From: Larix sibirica
Taxonomy: Eukaryota; Streptophyta; Pinopsida; Pinales; Pinaceae
DNA length: 28,985 nucleotides
Assembly (NCBI GenBank): GCA_004151065.3
Contig: NWUY0300000687.1
Location: 65,893-94,877 of the forward strand
Reading direction: 5' to 3'
The position numbers and the translations under genes were made by a program. The number at the start of each line of letters is the position of its first letter. The stretch's first letter is position 1. The notes under the pieces were generated by a model. The model was not told the origin of the DNA. It was given only the letters and a program-made list of their open reading frames with translations, and did not search any database. This document shows positions 1 through 9,280 of this stretch, piece by piece.

Positions 1-192
1 ATAGGTTAGTATTTTAGTTCAAATATGTATTTTTGTAACTATAGAATTTCTTCTAATAGTTGCATAATTACTAATTGTAGATTGCTTTTAAATCACATTT
101 ATGATTAGTTTTAGATTTAATTCGGCGTCTCCCTTTTAAGGAGCAAACTTACCAACTAAAAGAGTGCCAACGAAGGCCAAATATCCGTCGGA
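1..192. other. AT-rich sequence, no gene recognised
   Basis: AT-rich DNA with no open frame or repeat that I recognise. It ends at a single N (193), so its continuity with the following ORF is uncertain. It could be LTR or untranslated sequence of a retroelement, but nothing in it proves that. Confidence 0.4.
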
Positions 193-193
193 N
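193..193. other. Single ambiguous base, possible contig join
   Basis: A lone N separates AT-rich DNA from the repeat-built ORF. Other Ns in this window sit at visible discontinuities, so this one may also mark a join rather than a simple miscall. Confidence 0.5.
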
Positions 194-203
194 CCTTGAC
201 ACA

Positions 204-677
204 TTGAGAGATGCTCTTCACGAGGAATACATGAGACATGCTCATGCTCATGTTGATGTCATGGATTCTCCTCTTGATGCTCTTGTTGGTTTGCATGGTG
301 ATGTCACCGAGTGTCATGTGGTTGCTACTACTATTAATGTTAATGCTACTACCACCACTGCTACTCTCAGTCATGATGTTGATCTTGTTATTGGTTATGT
401 TGGTGGTTCTACGAAGAGCCTTGTCTTTGATGTTCACTTTTACATTGTTGATACTAGGAATGGTGGTTCTACTTATCACTTTGGTCATGATATTCACATT
501 TTTTATATCAATTTTATTGGTTCTATTGAGGGCCTTGACCATGATGTTCACATTTGTATTCTTGATACTGAGGTTAATGTTTTGATTGAGCATGTTGGCC
601 CTTGTTTGCATGTTAGTAGTATTTTCTCTAGCACCAATGTTGTACCTGACACTAATTCTAGTGGAAATCACTATTGA
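204..677 (+). CDS. Hypothetical 157-aa ORF built of degenerate 18-19-residue repeats
   Basis: I do not recognise this protein. From residue 57 it consists of consecutive units starting with His-Asp-Val/Ile or Asp-Val: 372-428, 429-485, 486-539 and 540-602, of 19, 19, 18 and about 21 residues. Units share hydrophobic alternation (DVHFYIVDT, DIHIFYINF, DVHICILDT). The N-terminal part is also His/Asp/Val-rich (HAHAHVDVMD) and may be older copies. A Thr-rich run sits near residues 42-56. There is no signal peptide or catalytic motif. The antisense strand is also open over most of the stretch, so the open frame may be a by-product of the repeats. It could be coding, a captured fragment or a non-coding minisatellite. 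Confidence refers to its being a real gene. Confidence 0.25.
   Translation: MRDALHEEYMRHAHAHVDVMDSPLDALVGLHGDVTECHVVATTINVNATTTTATLSHDVDLVIGYVGGSTKSLVFDVHFYIVDTRNGGSTYHFGHDIHIFYINFIGSIEGLDHDVHICILDTEVNVLIEHVGPCLHVSSIFSSTNVVPDTNSSGNHY
372..602 (+). repeat. Degenerate tandem repeat, about 57-bp unit, 4 copies
   Basis: Units begin at 372, 429, 486 and 540. They share the core GATGTTCAC or GATATTCAC, followed by a T-rich stretch and GATACT-like ends. Copies 2 and 4 are the most alike (GATGTTCAC, then TTGTTGATACT and TTCTTGATACT). The spacing (57, 57, 54) stays a multiple of three, which preserves the reading frame. Confidence 0.65.
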
Positions 678-1571
678 TGGATATGTGTATTTATTTTTTG
701 TATACTCCTCTTATCACTCCTGAAACCACCTTATAACACCTTTTACAAGTTTGCAAAAAAAGTCTTATATCCCCTTACAATGGTCACAATGTTTCTACTT
801 TGAGAATTTGCAATGCAAAAAATAAAAGAAACCTTTGCTACAACGATTTTTAACCTTATAACTCCTTACGGGGTTACAAAAGAATAATCACGGTACCAAA
901 CATCCTTTTAACTCATTAACACATTACCAAACCCTTTATTAGTTCCTAACCTTTTTTAAAGTTTAATATTCTCCTTACACATTTATGACTCTTTATGAAT
1001 TTCAAAAGAAAAAGACCTATGACTCCTCTCTCCCTCTTATAACTCGAATTTGTAATCTTGATTTAAAAATAGATGTTTCAAATTCATAACTGGTAGTGCC
1101 TAAACTGTGACTTATTGACACAAATAATACATTTTCCAAATCATGAAAACCCTAATACATACCTTCCTTCTAGCTGTTTGCATCAATGTGCGTTTGGTTA
1201 AACTAAAATGATTCTTCCCATAAGGATTTTGTAAGTGCTCTATGAATGTTGTGTAGTTTGATACGACTAATAACTTCTTTCTAGATGCTGGCCGAGATGA
1301 ATTTATGATAGAGTTTATGAACATGGACAATACAACCCTACTAACAATCGTTGATTTCAAGGGTGGATTTGTTAGTACTCTTCATCTTTGATGTAGCAAG
1401 AGTTCCTTTTGATATAGAGATGTCAGTAGTAACCTAGTTGACAATTGTAAGCATACCTTGGGAAAAGACTATTGGAGTAGTCTAAGGACGTGACGATTTC
1501 GACCTATGGTGATTGGAGGTGTGTCGCATCCAGTGACTAGGCCCCTTTCTGTTTTCATATTCCTTCTTCAT
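678..1571. other. No gene recognised
   Basis: AT-rich sequence with only short, unconvincing open frames on either strand. I see no motif of a known retroelement protein and no clear repeat. Confidence 0.5.
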
Positions 1572-1670
1572 CTCCATTGCAGACTGTCTTCCTTCTCTGT
1601 CTCTGTCATGGACTATCTTCCTTTTTTTTCTCCATCACAAATCGTCTTCCTTCTCCGTCTCCGTCACAAC
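1572..1670 (+). repeat. 29-bp tandem repeat, about 3.4 copies
   Basis: Units run 1572-1600, 1601-1629 and 1630-1658, with a partial unit 1659-1670. Each is 29 bp long and begins CTC(C/T)(A/G)T, followed by (G/C)A and a CTTCCTT block. The pyrimidine-rich strand is the one shown. The unit length is not a multiple of three and no open frame crosses it, so it looks like a non-coding minisatellite. Confidence 0.85.
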
Positions 1671-1817
1671 TGATAACCACTAATGGGTCCCTTCAACTTC
1701 TACCTATGTCGTCCCTCGCCTATGACCTTGTGTCCATATACCATCCTTAGAATACTCCATAGAAACTCCCATTCAAACCATCCATCCAACTCTCGTTCGC
1801 ATCTGCTCCTCATGCAA

Positions 1818-1930
1818 AGAGGAGAAAACAATACATACTCAAGACAAGTCCAATTTTGAGGAGGCAGTTGTTACTATGTCAGGTATCCTAGAAGAGAGGA
1901 GAAAAAAATGCATACTCAGGCTAACTCCAA
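1818..1930 (+). repeat. Imperfect 36-bp direct repeat pair
   Basis: Copies at 1818-1853 and 1895-1930 share AGAGGAGAAAA, then A(C/A)AAT(A/G)CATACTCA and a CTCCAA or GTCCAA end. They are 77 bp apart. A third weaker relative lies near 2030-2056 (AGAAGAAAAAAATGCATA). This is probably the remnant of an older tandem array. Confidence 0.6.
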
Positions 1931-2328
1931 GCAACACTCACCAGATAGAGAATGGCAGTGACGACAGGGATAATGCCCTGGCAAGAGATGATGGATAGAG
2001 AACATTACTCATCACACACACTACCAACAGAAGAAAAAAATGCATATATAGGTAGAGAGGCCCATTGGAGGAATATGATGGTATTAACACGTGGATGTCA
2101 TTCCATTCATGCATAACCGACAAGTATGTGCAAGAAAACCCCTAACTCGTGGAACCACTTTCCGAGTCAACAGATGGGCGCCCGGTATGGATGTCGAAAA
2201 ACAAAAAATGTGTAATCTCCCTAGTTTTGACCCTTGACATAAACTATGGAAATGATGTAATATCGTTGATGTAATGGATGAAACATGGTGAGGAGCTCAA
2301 GGAAAAGGCCCTACCATGGACATCTTGA

Positions 2329-2352
2329 ATATATATATATGTGTGTGTATAT
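2329..2352. repeat. (AT)n(GT)n microsatellite
   Basis: An uninterrupted AT dinucleotide run passes into GT repeats and back to ATAT. It is an ordinary compound microsatellite. Confidence 0.9.
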
Positions 2353-3430
2353 CAGCAAGTAATATGGTTAGAGAACCATGCGTTGGTCAAGTGCAGTAAC
2401 ATCATAAATGTGATGTATATGTGCATAATAATAAATAATTCCACATATGATTATGCAAGGCAAGAAGAGCAAGGGGCATGATTATCCTAAGGTTAGGAAG
2501 GGACGTAGTGAATCCATGAAGCCTATAGATGAAATCCAAGTGTTCTAGAGAGGACTATTGAACCATCAGATGTCAGTTTGACTCATGCGCCCCAATTAGT
2601 TAATGCTTCCAAGAGGGAGGTAGTTGAAACATTTATTATCTCGGGGAAAGAGAAGCGTAGGTTTGAGCTCCTTGCGACATAGTAGTGTTAGTTCCTTATG
2701 TCAATCACCTTGTAGAACTGGGATTGGAGGGTCACTTACTAGGTAAGTGATCAGTTGCATTAATTTCATCCTTAAATTACTTGTTAGTTGGGGGATGGCG
2801 GGATAAAATTGCCAGTAAGTCTGTCAGCAGTAAGTTCGTCAGTCAATTAATTAGTTGCGTGGTCAAGCAACTTGATCCCTCATGGATGTATCTATCTCAC
2901 CCTGTCTTGTGTGCAAGGGAGATTATCTATTCATGCATATATCATTCTCATATGTGGAGAAAGAGTCGACCAGTGTACCTGAGAGGAAGCTGAATCCTAA
3001 TAGTGATAGAGTGGACAATGGATCTAGGATTTAGTTTGTGGTCATGACTGTGAGTCAAAGAGGGAACTAGAGAATGCAACTACTATGTGTTCCTTCGTTT
3101 ATCTAGGAAGCAGAGTGGTATCGAGTTACCTAGATAATATTTTGAGCATGAACATCATGGATTGTGTTGAAGACTTGTGTGGCAGATCCTATTCCCAGAA
3201 GTGGTTTGAGTTGGAATAACGAAGTGGTGAAGCGGCGTGAATCCTCAATTGCGTTCTTGGGAAGTCATGTTTCCTTATGTTGAGTCATCCCGAGTGTGGT
3301 TGCCTGTGTGTCCTGTTATAACCAAGTAGTCTGTTGGACAATGATCGAAGTGATTCCTTGGATCCATTGGTTGGGTGCAGGCAAGATTGATAATCCCTGG
3401 GAAAAAAGATCTTCTAGGCAGATGATTCGG
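2353..3430. other. No gene recognised
   Basis: Both strands are interrupted by stops. The few short open frames show no recognisable domain. The stretch precedes the repeats and LTR of element A and may be an older retroelement, but no similarity was seen to support that. Confidence 0.4.
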
Positions 3431-4070
3431 GGTTTGGGTGGTATTTCTACTCAAAAGGCTGGAATAGCACCTGGAGGAAGGTGACCCCTAAGGTACCGTT
3501 GAGTGGTGAAGGGGTACTTTCTTGGTGTTGGGTAGGGTGGGTATTGTGGACCTCAAGCTATCTAAGTCTATACGAGGCGTCTGTGACTCTAGAGGTAAAC
3601 TAGATCAAAGTGTTTGTCCTACTTGATCTGAGGTAATCCCTAAGAGGTGAATAGAATGTTGAGCACTAAGTGGATTGAGATACAATAGCGGTTATGCGAT
3701 CTTCCGACAGAATAGTGAGGTTTGGGTGGTCTTTTTGCGCACACATTAGAATAACACCTGAGCGATGTGTTGCGGGGCGGGTATTGTGGACCCCAAACTA
3801 ACAGAGTCTGTGTGGGGTCAATAATTGGTATTAAGGACCAGAGTGGTGTAGAGCATGGATCTATCTAAGAGACTAGTGAAGGCTGTGACCTCCTAGTGGA
3901 ATAGCGGGTTTTAGGTGGTCTTTCTATCCACACACTGGTATAGCACCTGGAGGAAAGTGATACCTAAGGGACAATTGAGCAGTGAAGGGGTACCTTCTTG
4001 GTGTTGTGTGGGGCAAGTAATGTGGACTCAAAGCTAACCAAGTTTGCGTGAGGTGTCTGTAACTTTATGG
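3431..4070 (+). repeat. Three degenerate copies of a 110-190-bp block
   Basis: Blocks start at 3431, 3719 and 3907 with GGTTT(G/T)(G/A)GGTGGT. The first and third continue with AGCACCTGGAGGAA, AGTGAAGGGGTAC, TTCTTGGTGTTG and a GTGGAC...AAGCTA segment, ending near a (G/T)TCTGT(G/A)ACT motif. The middle copy lacks the central part. The blocks lie upstream of the recognisable LTR end of element A and could be part of a long LTR or an older insertion. Confidence 0.65.
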
Positions 4071-4110
4071 TGAGTCTCTAGTTAGCATTTCCCCTCTAAC
4101 ACTTGGAAAA

Positions 4111-4230
4111 TCTTGTTAACTCGAGAGAGGCTAGCTTGGCTTGAGAATTGAGTCTTTGTGACTGTAACAACCTGTTAACCCAACAGAGGCTGGCTTGGCT
4201 ATGGCCTTGTGCCTATTTGACTATGAGAGA
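4111..4230 (+). repeat. 60-bp tandem duplication
   Basis: 4111-4170 and 4171-4230 are adjacent 60-bp units sharing CTTGTTAAC/CCTGTTAAC, then AGAGGCT(A/G)GCTTGGCT and a TTGACTAT/TGTGACTGT stretch. They are clearly diverged, so the duplication is old. Confidence 0.7.
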
Positions 4231-4319
4231 GAGCTTTGTATATTTCCCCTTTCCTTAAGGTAATCATGAACATCGCGGGGGTGGCCTCTTAGCAAAAAGA
4301 GTATATGCTAGACATAACG

Positions 4320-4952
4320 CCTATGGTTGGGTGGAAGGTTGCTCTTGCACAGTTAGTTGCTCGGAGAAGCTTCATTTAAGATAAGTGTATTTGATGTTTT
4401 TTTTCTTATTTCCATTCCGTGTATGAATGTTGAAATGCATTAATGATAAGATGTGTGTTGTAAATAATGTTTGATTATATCGGTTTCTTAGCTTGAGTAT
4501 GCATGATTCTGACATCTAAGTGTGAATATATGATGATGCACCTTGAGAATGCTTGCATATAAATGTATGATTGAAATAAGAAGTCCATATAAGTATATAG
4601 CACTAACTTTGCAAGAAGCCAGTGAATCGATGTTGCAAGCTAAGTTGCCATAGGGTGGTTACTATGTGTGGTGGTAGTCATGCAATGGTCGATGGCAGTT
4701 GCGTGGTGGGTCATGTGATGATCTAATTTCATATGCGTAGTGTGCCTACACGCTAAATAAATTTATAAGCACATAGACTAAAGTATGATGTGTGCAATAT
4801 GTCGCATAGTAAGTTGAGATTATGTGGCACAAGTTGCTGCGTAGTAAAATAACTCAGTATTAGACAGTAATGTCTTGGTATCAGATGTATAAATAAAGGT
4901 AACAAGGATATCTCATGGTCATGATAGGCCAAAAACTATTGGGGATGTCACA
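4320..4952 (+). repeat. 5' LTR, 3' portion, of element A
   Basis: This segment is collinear with 20721-21353 of element B over about 633 bp, for example CTATGGTTGGGTGGAA, TATCGGTT and GACATCTAAGTGTGAATAT, at clearly less than full identity. It stops just before the primer-binding site, ending GGGGATGTCACA, with the CA end expected of an LTR. The left boundary of the LTR is not determined. Confidence 0.75.
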
Positions 4953-4955
4953 TAG

Positions 4956-4967
4956 TGGTATCATAGT
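4956..4967 (+). other. Primer-binding site of element A (degenerate)
   Basis: TGGTATCATAGT lies three bases after the LTR end. The tRNA-iMet-complementary site in plant retrotransposons is TGGTATCAGAGC, present intact at the equivalent spot of element B. Two of twelve bases differ, so priming here is probably compromised. Confidence 0.85.
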
Positions 4968-5283
4968 AGTGGTTTTAATATTATGCCTTTGAGTGCAATA
5001 AAGGAGCCATCGTAGTAATGTTAATGTCATTATTAAGGTTTATTAATGTGTTGACCTATTAAAATTTCCTTTGTGCACAACACTAGGAGCAGTAGTGAGA
5101 CCAATATAGCAAAGGAAAGAAGGTAGTAAGCATAAGAATTAAAAAGTTAACTAGTTGAATGATTATCATGGGAGATGCACAAATCCTTATGAACATGAAG
5201 AAAATGTTATGGGATAGGTTGTGCATGGTTGGTATTGTAAAACATAATCCAATGGAAGGAGGGCGCAAGTCACATCTCTAGAT

Positions 5284-6420
5284 ATGGCTGAAACCATGAG
5301 GAGTTTAAATGAAAGTCTGACTAAGGTGCAAGAAGAGCAACATCAGATCAATGCTACAATAATGTAGAGTCTGACAGACCTTCAATAGAAATCCAATCTG
5401 GATTCAAATCAGAACAATGGCTATAAGGATTGAAAGAGTGTGAGCAGTCACTCTAGAGGAAGATTGCAACTCCAAGAAAGAAGTGCCTGCATAAGAAGAA
5501 TGAGCATGTCTCCATCATACAACTTGAGTGCAAATTGAGTAGATCAAAAACCTCGTCAGATACACTAGCGCATTCTACCCAAAGATATAAGAGAAGGAGG
5601 CCTCATAAAGAGAGTTCCTATGGGGAATTTAGGAAGGTAAATTCATCTACATTCAACAGAGAAAGGAAGTCAAGGCAGGAGACTGAAGCATGGAATCTTG
5701 GAATGAAGAAGTATTTTCAAATTCGCGAGTTCTTGAGAAATGAGAAATCTAGGATTTCCATCTTTAATTTGAATGACAGAGCTTCAATATGGTGGGAACA
5801 TCTTCGGAAAGTGAAGCGCCTCAAGGAAAGGAAGATGGACTGGAAGAAGTCCGAAAAGTATTTCCAATAGAAATATATTTCTAAAAGGTACTATGACATT
5901 AAGAGCAAGGAGTTCCATGAGCCGAAGTTAGGACAAATGACAATGAAGGAATATTTGAACTAGTTTTTAGAGCTATTCTTGTATGTGGAATATCTTAGCA
6001 GAAGGCAAAGATTCAAAGATTCCTAAGTGGACTGCCCTAGAATTACAGAGATGGAATTTAATTCGTGGAGCCCAAGACTTTGGATGATGCTATCTGGAAG
6101 GCTATGCATTTCTATGAGCAATACAAGGGCAAAATTGAGGAGCATCAAGCAAGAAGAGGAAATCCCAAGAGAAGCTTTGTCCCAAGGAAGAAACAATTCA
6201 TATCTATACCCTATAAGAATCAACAGAGGAATGCTTAGGAGGAACATCTAGTGCAAGGCAAGTTCTAGCGCGCTATGCCAAGTCCGGGAAATCCTAGAGA
6301 ACCCATGGAATGTTGGGGATGTTGAAAGAATCATAAGTTGTATGATTGGCCTCATGGGAAGGAACAACCTCAAGGGATCCATAACATTGAAGGATATGTG
6401 ATTGTGGAGTACATGGACAT
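5284..6420 (+). pseudogene. gag: gag of element A, Ty3/gypsy capsid-nucleocapsid remnant
   Basis: Gag would form the virus-like particle and package element RNA. The ATG at 5284 aligns with the first codon of element B gag (21686) but is followed by a TAG at codon 28. The capsid core is visible in another frame at 5535-5870 and just beyond, with EAWNLGMKKYFQI, INIFNLNDRASIWWEH-like and RYYDIKSKEFHEPKLGQMT segments. A frame change near 6020-6050 leads to the nucleocapsid: the zinc knuckle at 6311-6352 reads C-W-G-C-stop-K-N-H-K-L-Y-D-W, so its last Cys is Trp and a TGA sits inside it. Stops at 5868, 6236 and 6266 occur where element B has a Gln codon. Not functional. Confidence 0.88.
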
Positions 6421-6479
6421 ATAAAATCCTAGAATCTATGCAGTTTTGCATGATCATCAGGCAGACCATCAAGCCAGAG

Positions 6480-6910
6480 TAGTTGAAGTTGGAGGTAAGA
6501 TTGTCGCGCAGTTTGTTTCTATCTTACTAGACCCATGATCTAATCATAGTTATATTCATCTTAATATTGTTGAAGTTAGTGTGCTTAAGAAAAGTAAGCA
6601 TTGCAAGTCATGCCTAATCCAATTAGCCACATGGACAAAGAGGAAAGTAAGTGAAGTGGTAGAAGGATGTCCATTAACATTGGACCGTCTATCTAGTGCA
6701 ACAGACCTGAACATCCTATCGCTAGGATCATATGATGTCCTTCTTAGCATGGATTGGTTGGAAAAGTATCGCGCCAATCTTGATTTTTATAATAATTCTC
6801 TTAAATGTCTTGACGATGATGGAAATCCTTAGCTAGTGAATGGTGTGCTGAAAAAAAATAAGGCAAGTTTCAGCATTATAGTTGGGAAGGTATTTAAAAA
6901 AGAACCGTAA
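6480..6910 (+). pseudogene. Aspartic protease region of element A
   Basis: The retropepsin would cut the Gag-Pol polyprotein. The active-site segment lies near 6515-6560 and reads ILLDP, then a TGA, then SNHSYIH: the Asp is present but the Gly of the D-S/P-G triad is a stop codon. Downstream are conserved-looking segments at 6581-6832, VEGCPLTLD and GSYDVLLSMDWLEKYRA, which match the usual I-L-G-M-D-W-L region of plant gypsy proteases. A further TAG at 6830-6832 breaks the frame. Element B also lost this Gly, by a different substitution. Confidence 0.82.
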
Positions 6911-7079
6911 TTAGGTATACACAGTTCATGTGTCAAAAGCAGTAGGGGGTAGAGGCATAACGTTTGAATATTTCCCAGTGTTAGAATATAATGATGTATT
7001 TCTAGAAGAAGTGTTAAGGCTGCTTCCCAAAAGAGATATTGATTTTACTATCAATTAGGTGCTAGGCGCAACCCCATTG

Positions 7080-7655
7080 TCCAAATCCCCTTATAGAATG
7101 ATCACTCCATGATTGGTAGAGTTTAAAATGAAACTCCAAGAGATAATGGATAAGAAGTATATTAGACCGAGAATTTCCCTATGGGGTTTGGAAATGTTGT
7201 TCGTTAAGAATAAGGATGGAACCTTGCGACTGTGTATTGACAACAGACATATCAATAAAGTCACAATCAAGAGCAAGTATCCATTGCCCCGCATAGATGA
7301 TCTATTTGATCAGATCAAGGGAGCCATAGTATTTTCCAAGATTGAATTAAGGCCAGGGTACCATCAGGTCAGAATCAAGGAGGAAGATATCCATAAGGCA
7401 ACTTTCAAAACACAGTATGGGCATTGCGAGTTCACTGTTGTCCCATTTGGTTTAATCAAAGAACCGACTACTTTCATGTGCCTTGTGAACAATGTGTTCA
7501 ACTAGTATTTGGATAAGTTCATTTCAGTATTCCTAGATGACATCCTCATCTATTCCAGGAATGAGGAAAAGCACGCAAAACATATCAGAATGGTATTGCA
7601 GGTGCTCCGGGAGCATAAGTTGTATGCAAAGCTAAGTGAATGTGAGTTCTATTAG
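7080..7655 (+). pseudogene. Reverse transcriptase of element A, first copy
   Basis: This domain would copy element RNA into cDNA. Visible in order are [72 protein letters not shown] and [10 protein letters not shown], all in one frame and typical of Ty3/gypsy RT. The catalytic Asp of the first motif is Glu (7344-7346). The F-L-D-D pair at 7530-7541 is intact. TAG stops fall at 7503-7505 (where the second RT copy has CAA) and at 7653-7655. It is followed without a gap by RNase H. Confidence 0.93.
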
Positions 7656-8829
7656 AAGAATATTCAATATTTGGGTCATGTCATTTCAATTGAAGAAATT
7701 TCAATATATTTTGAGAAGATTGAGGTGATAGTAAATTGGTTTATGCCCAAGAATGTGACAGATGTTCGATCTTTCATGGGTTTAGCGGGATACTATAGGA
7801 GATTCATCAATGATTTCTCCAAGGTGGTGCATCCTAGCACATCAGTGCAAAGAAAGGACGCGAGGTTCGCATGGTATGAGATATGTGAGCAAAGTTTCCA
7901 GTGTCTAACAGAATTGCTCACTAGTGCCCCTATTCCGAAGATTGCAGACCCAGATAAAGATTTCCTAGTATGCATAGATGTTTGCATTGAAGGAATGGGA
8001 GTAGTACTTATGCAGGAAGGACATGTGATATGATATGAATCCAACAAGTTAAAGGATCATAAGAAGAATTATTCTACGCATGAGTTGGAGCTAGTATCCA
8101 TAGTGCAAGCCTTAAAGATGTGGAGACACTACCTGCTTGGGCGAAAGTTTGATTTGTGCACTGATCATATGAGCTTAAAGTACTTGTTTGATCAACCGAA
8201 TTTGAATGCGTGATAGGCTCGGTGGTTAGTATTCCTAAGCGAATTCAATATTGAGATCAAGCATGTCAAAGGAAAGGAGAACATTGTTACTAGTGGACTC
8301 AATAGAAAACCTCATGTCGCAGCCATGAGCTTGTGTCGCGTTGATATCAGAGAATGAGTCATCAAAGTCTTAGCTGAAGATAAGAAGTACACATAAGACT
8401 TAGCCAAGTTGAACCAGACATGAAGTATGCAGGATATCAATTGGAAGAAGATGGAATTCTTCTATTCGAGGATCGACTGTACATTCCAGACAACGCATAA
8501 TTGAAGATGTTGGTAATGGATAAGATTCATCAAACACTGTACTCAGTTCGCCCAGGTTTAGGTTCATGTCTCGAAGAATCCACACTATCCATGATTGTGA
8601 CATTTCGAATCTGAAACATGATTCATCATCACCCAGGTTATCAGAAGATCGTGATAGAAGATAGAAAACAATATTTTTTCCATTGATGAAGAAGGATATC
8701 ACGTAGTACATATTCAAATGTTAGAAGTGAAAGTTGAGCACCAACACCTAGCAGTATTATTGCAACCAATTCCAATTCATGACTGGAAGTGGGATGAAAT
8801 ATCTATGGATTTCATTACAAGACTGCCAA
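7551..8829 (+). repeat. Identical 1.28-kb duplication, copy 1
   Basis: By eye this is base-for-base the same as 9176-10454 at a constant offset of 1625, including all premature stops. It ends exactly at the NN (8830-8831). Upstream of it the two copies are only loosely similar. This pattern suggests an assembly overlap rather than two old genomic copies. Confidence 0.9.
7656..8358 (+). pseudogene. RT connection and RNase H of element A, first copy
   Basis: RNase H would remove the RNA strand of the RNA-DNA hybrid. The same frame as RT gives YLGHVIS, then FMGLAGYYRRFI (RT thumb/connection), then FLVCIDVCIEGMGVVLMQ. In the last motif the usual Asp-Ala-Ser start of RNase H has become Asp-Val-Cys. 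HELELVSIV and CTDHMSLKYLF follow. In-frame stops occur at 8031-8033 (TGA), about 8212 (TGA) and 8356-8358 (TGA). From 7551 onwards the DNA appears identical to the second copy, stops included. Confidence 0.9.
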
Positions 8830-8831
8830 NN
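8830..8831. other. Two Ns at a contig-like junction
   Basis: Left of the Ns the sequence is in early integrase (SMDFITRLP). Right of them it jumps back to the middle of RT (RRMEHXRLCIDY-like, KKDGT). The order of domains is therefore broken exactly here. Confidence 0.9.
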
Positions 8832-9280
8832 AGAAGAAGGATGGAACATTGAGGCTGTGTATTGACTACAGACAACTCAATAAGGTCACAATTAAGAACA
8901 TGCATCCATTTTCCAAGATAGATGATCTATTTGATCAGCTCAAGGGAGCCATAATATTCTCCATTTACTTAAGGTTAGGTTACCATCGGTTCACAATCAA
9001 AGAAGAATACATCCATAAAATAACTTTCAAAATGCGGTATTTCCACTATGAATTCACACTTATGCCATTCAGCCTCACCAATGCACCAGCTAATTTCATG
9101 TTCATCATGAATAGTGTGTTCAAACAATACTTGGATAAGTTTGTATTGGTATTCCTAGATGACATCCTCATCTATTATTCCAGGAATGAGGAAAAGCACG
9201 CAAAACATATCAGAATGGTATTGCAGGTGCTCCGGGAGCATAAGTTGTATGCAAAGCTAAGTGAATGTGAGTTCTATTAG
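8832..9280 (+). pseudogene. Reverse transcriptase of element A, second copy (5' truncated)
   Basis: The frame reads [58 protein letters not shown] and [10 protein letters not shown]. It resembles the first copy at roughly 80% over about 340 bp, and carries several residues closer to the family norm ([15 protein letters not shown]). The catalytic Asp of the first motif is Tyr (8966-8968), while F-L-D-D (9152-9163) is intact. A TAG at 9278-9280 ends the frame, as in copy 1. There is one extra codon near 9173-9178 relative to copy 1. It begins abruptly after the NN and lacks the fingers part of the domain. Confidence 0.92.

Noticed and set aside
1112-1360. 82-codon minus-strand ORF
   Set aside because: No motif, repeat or neighbour supports it, and its length is expected by chance in such DNA.
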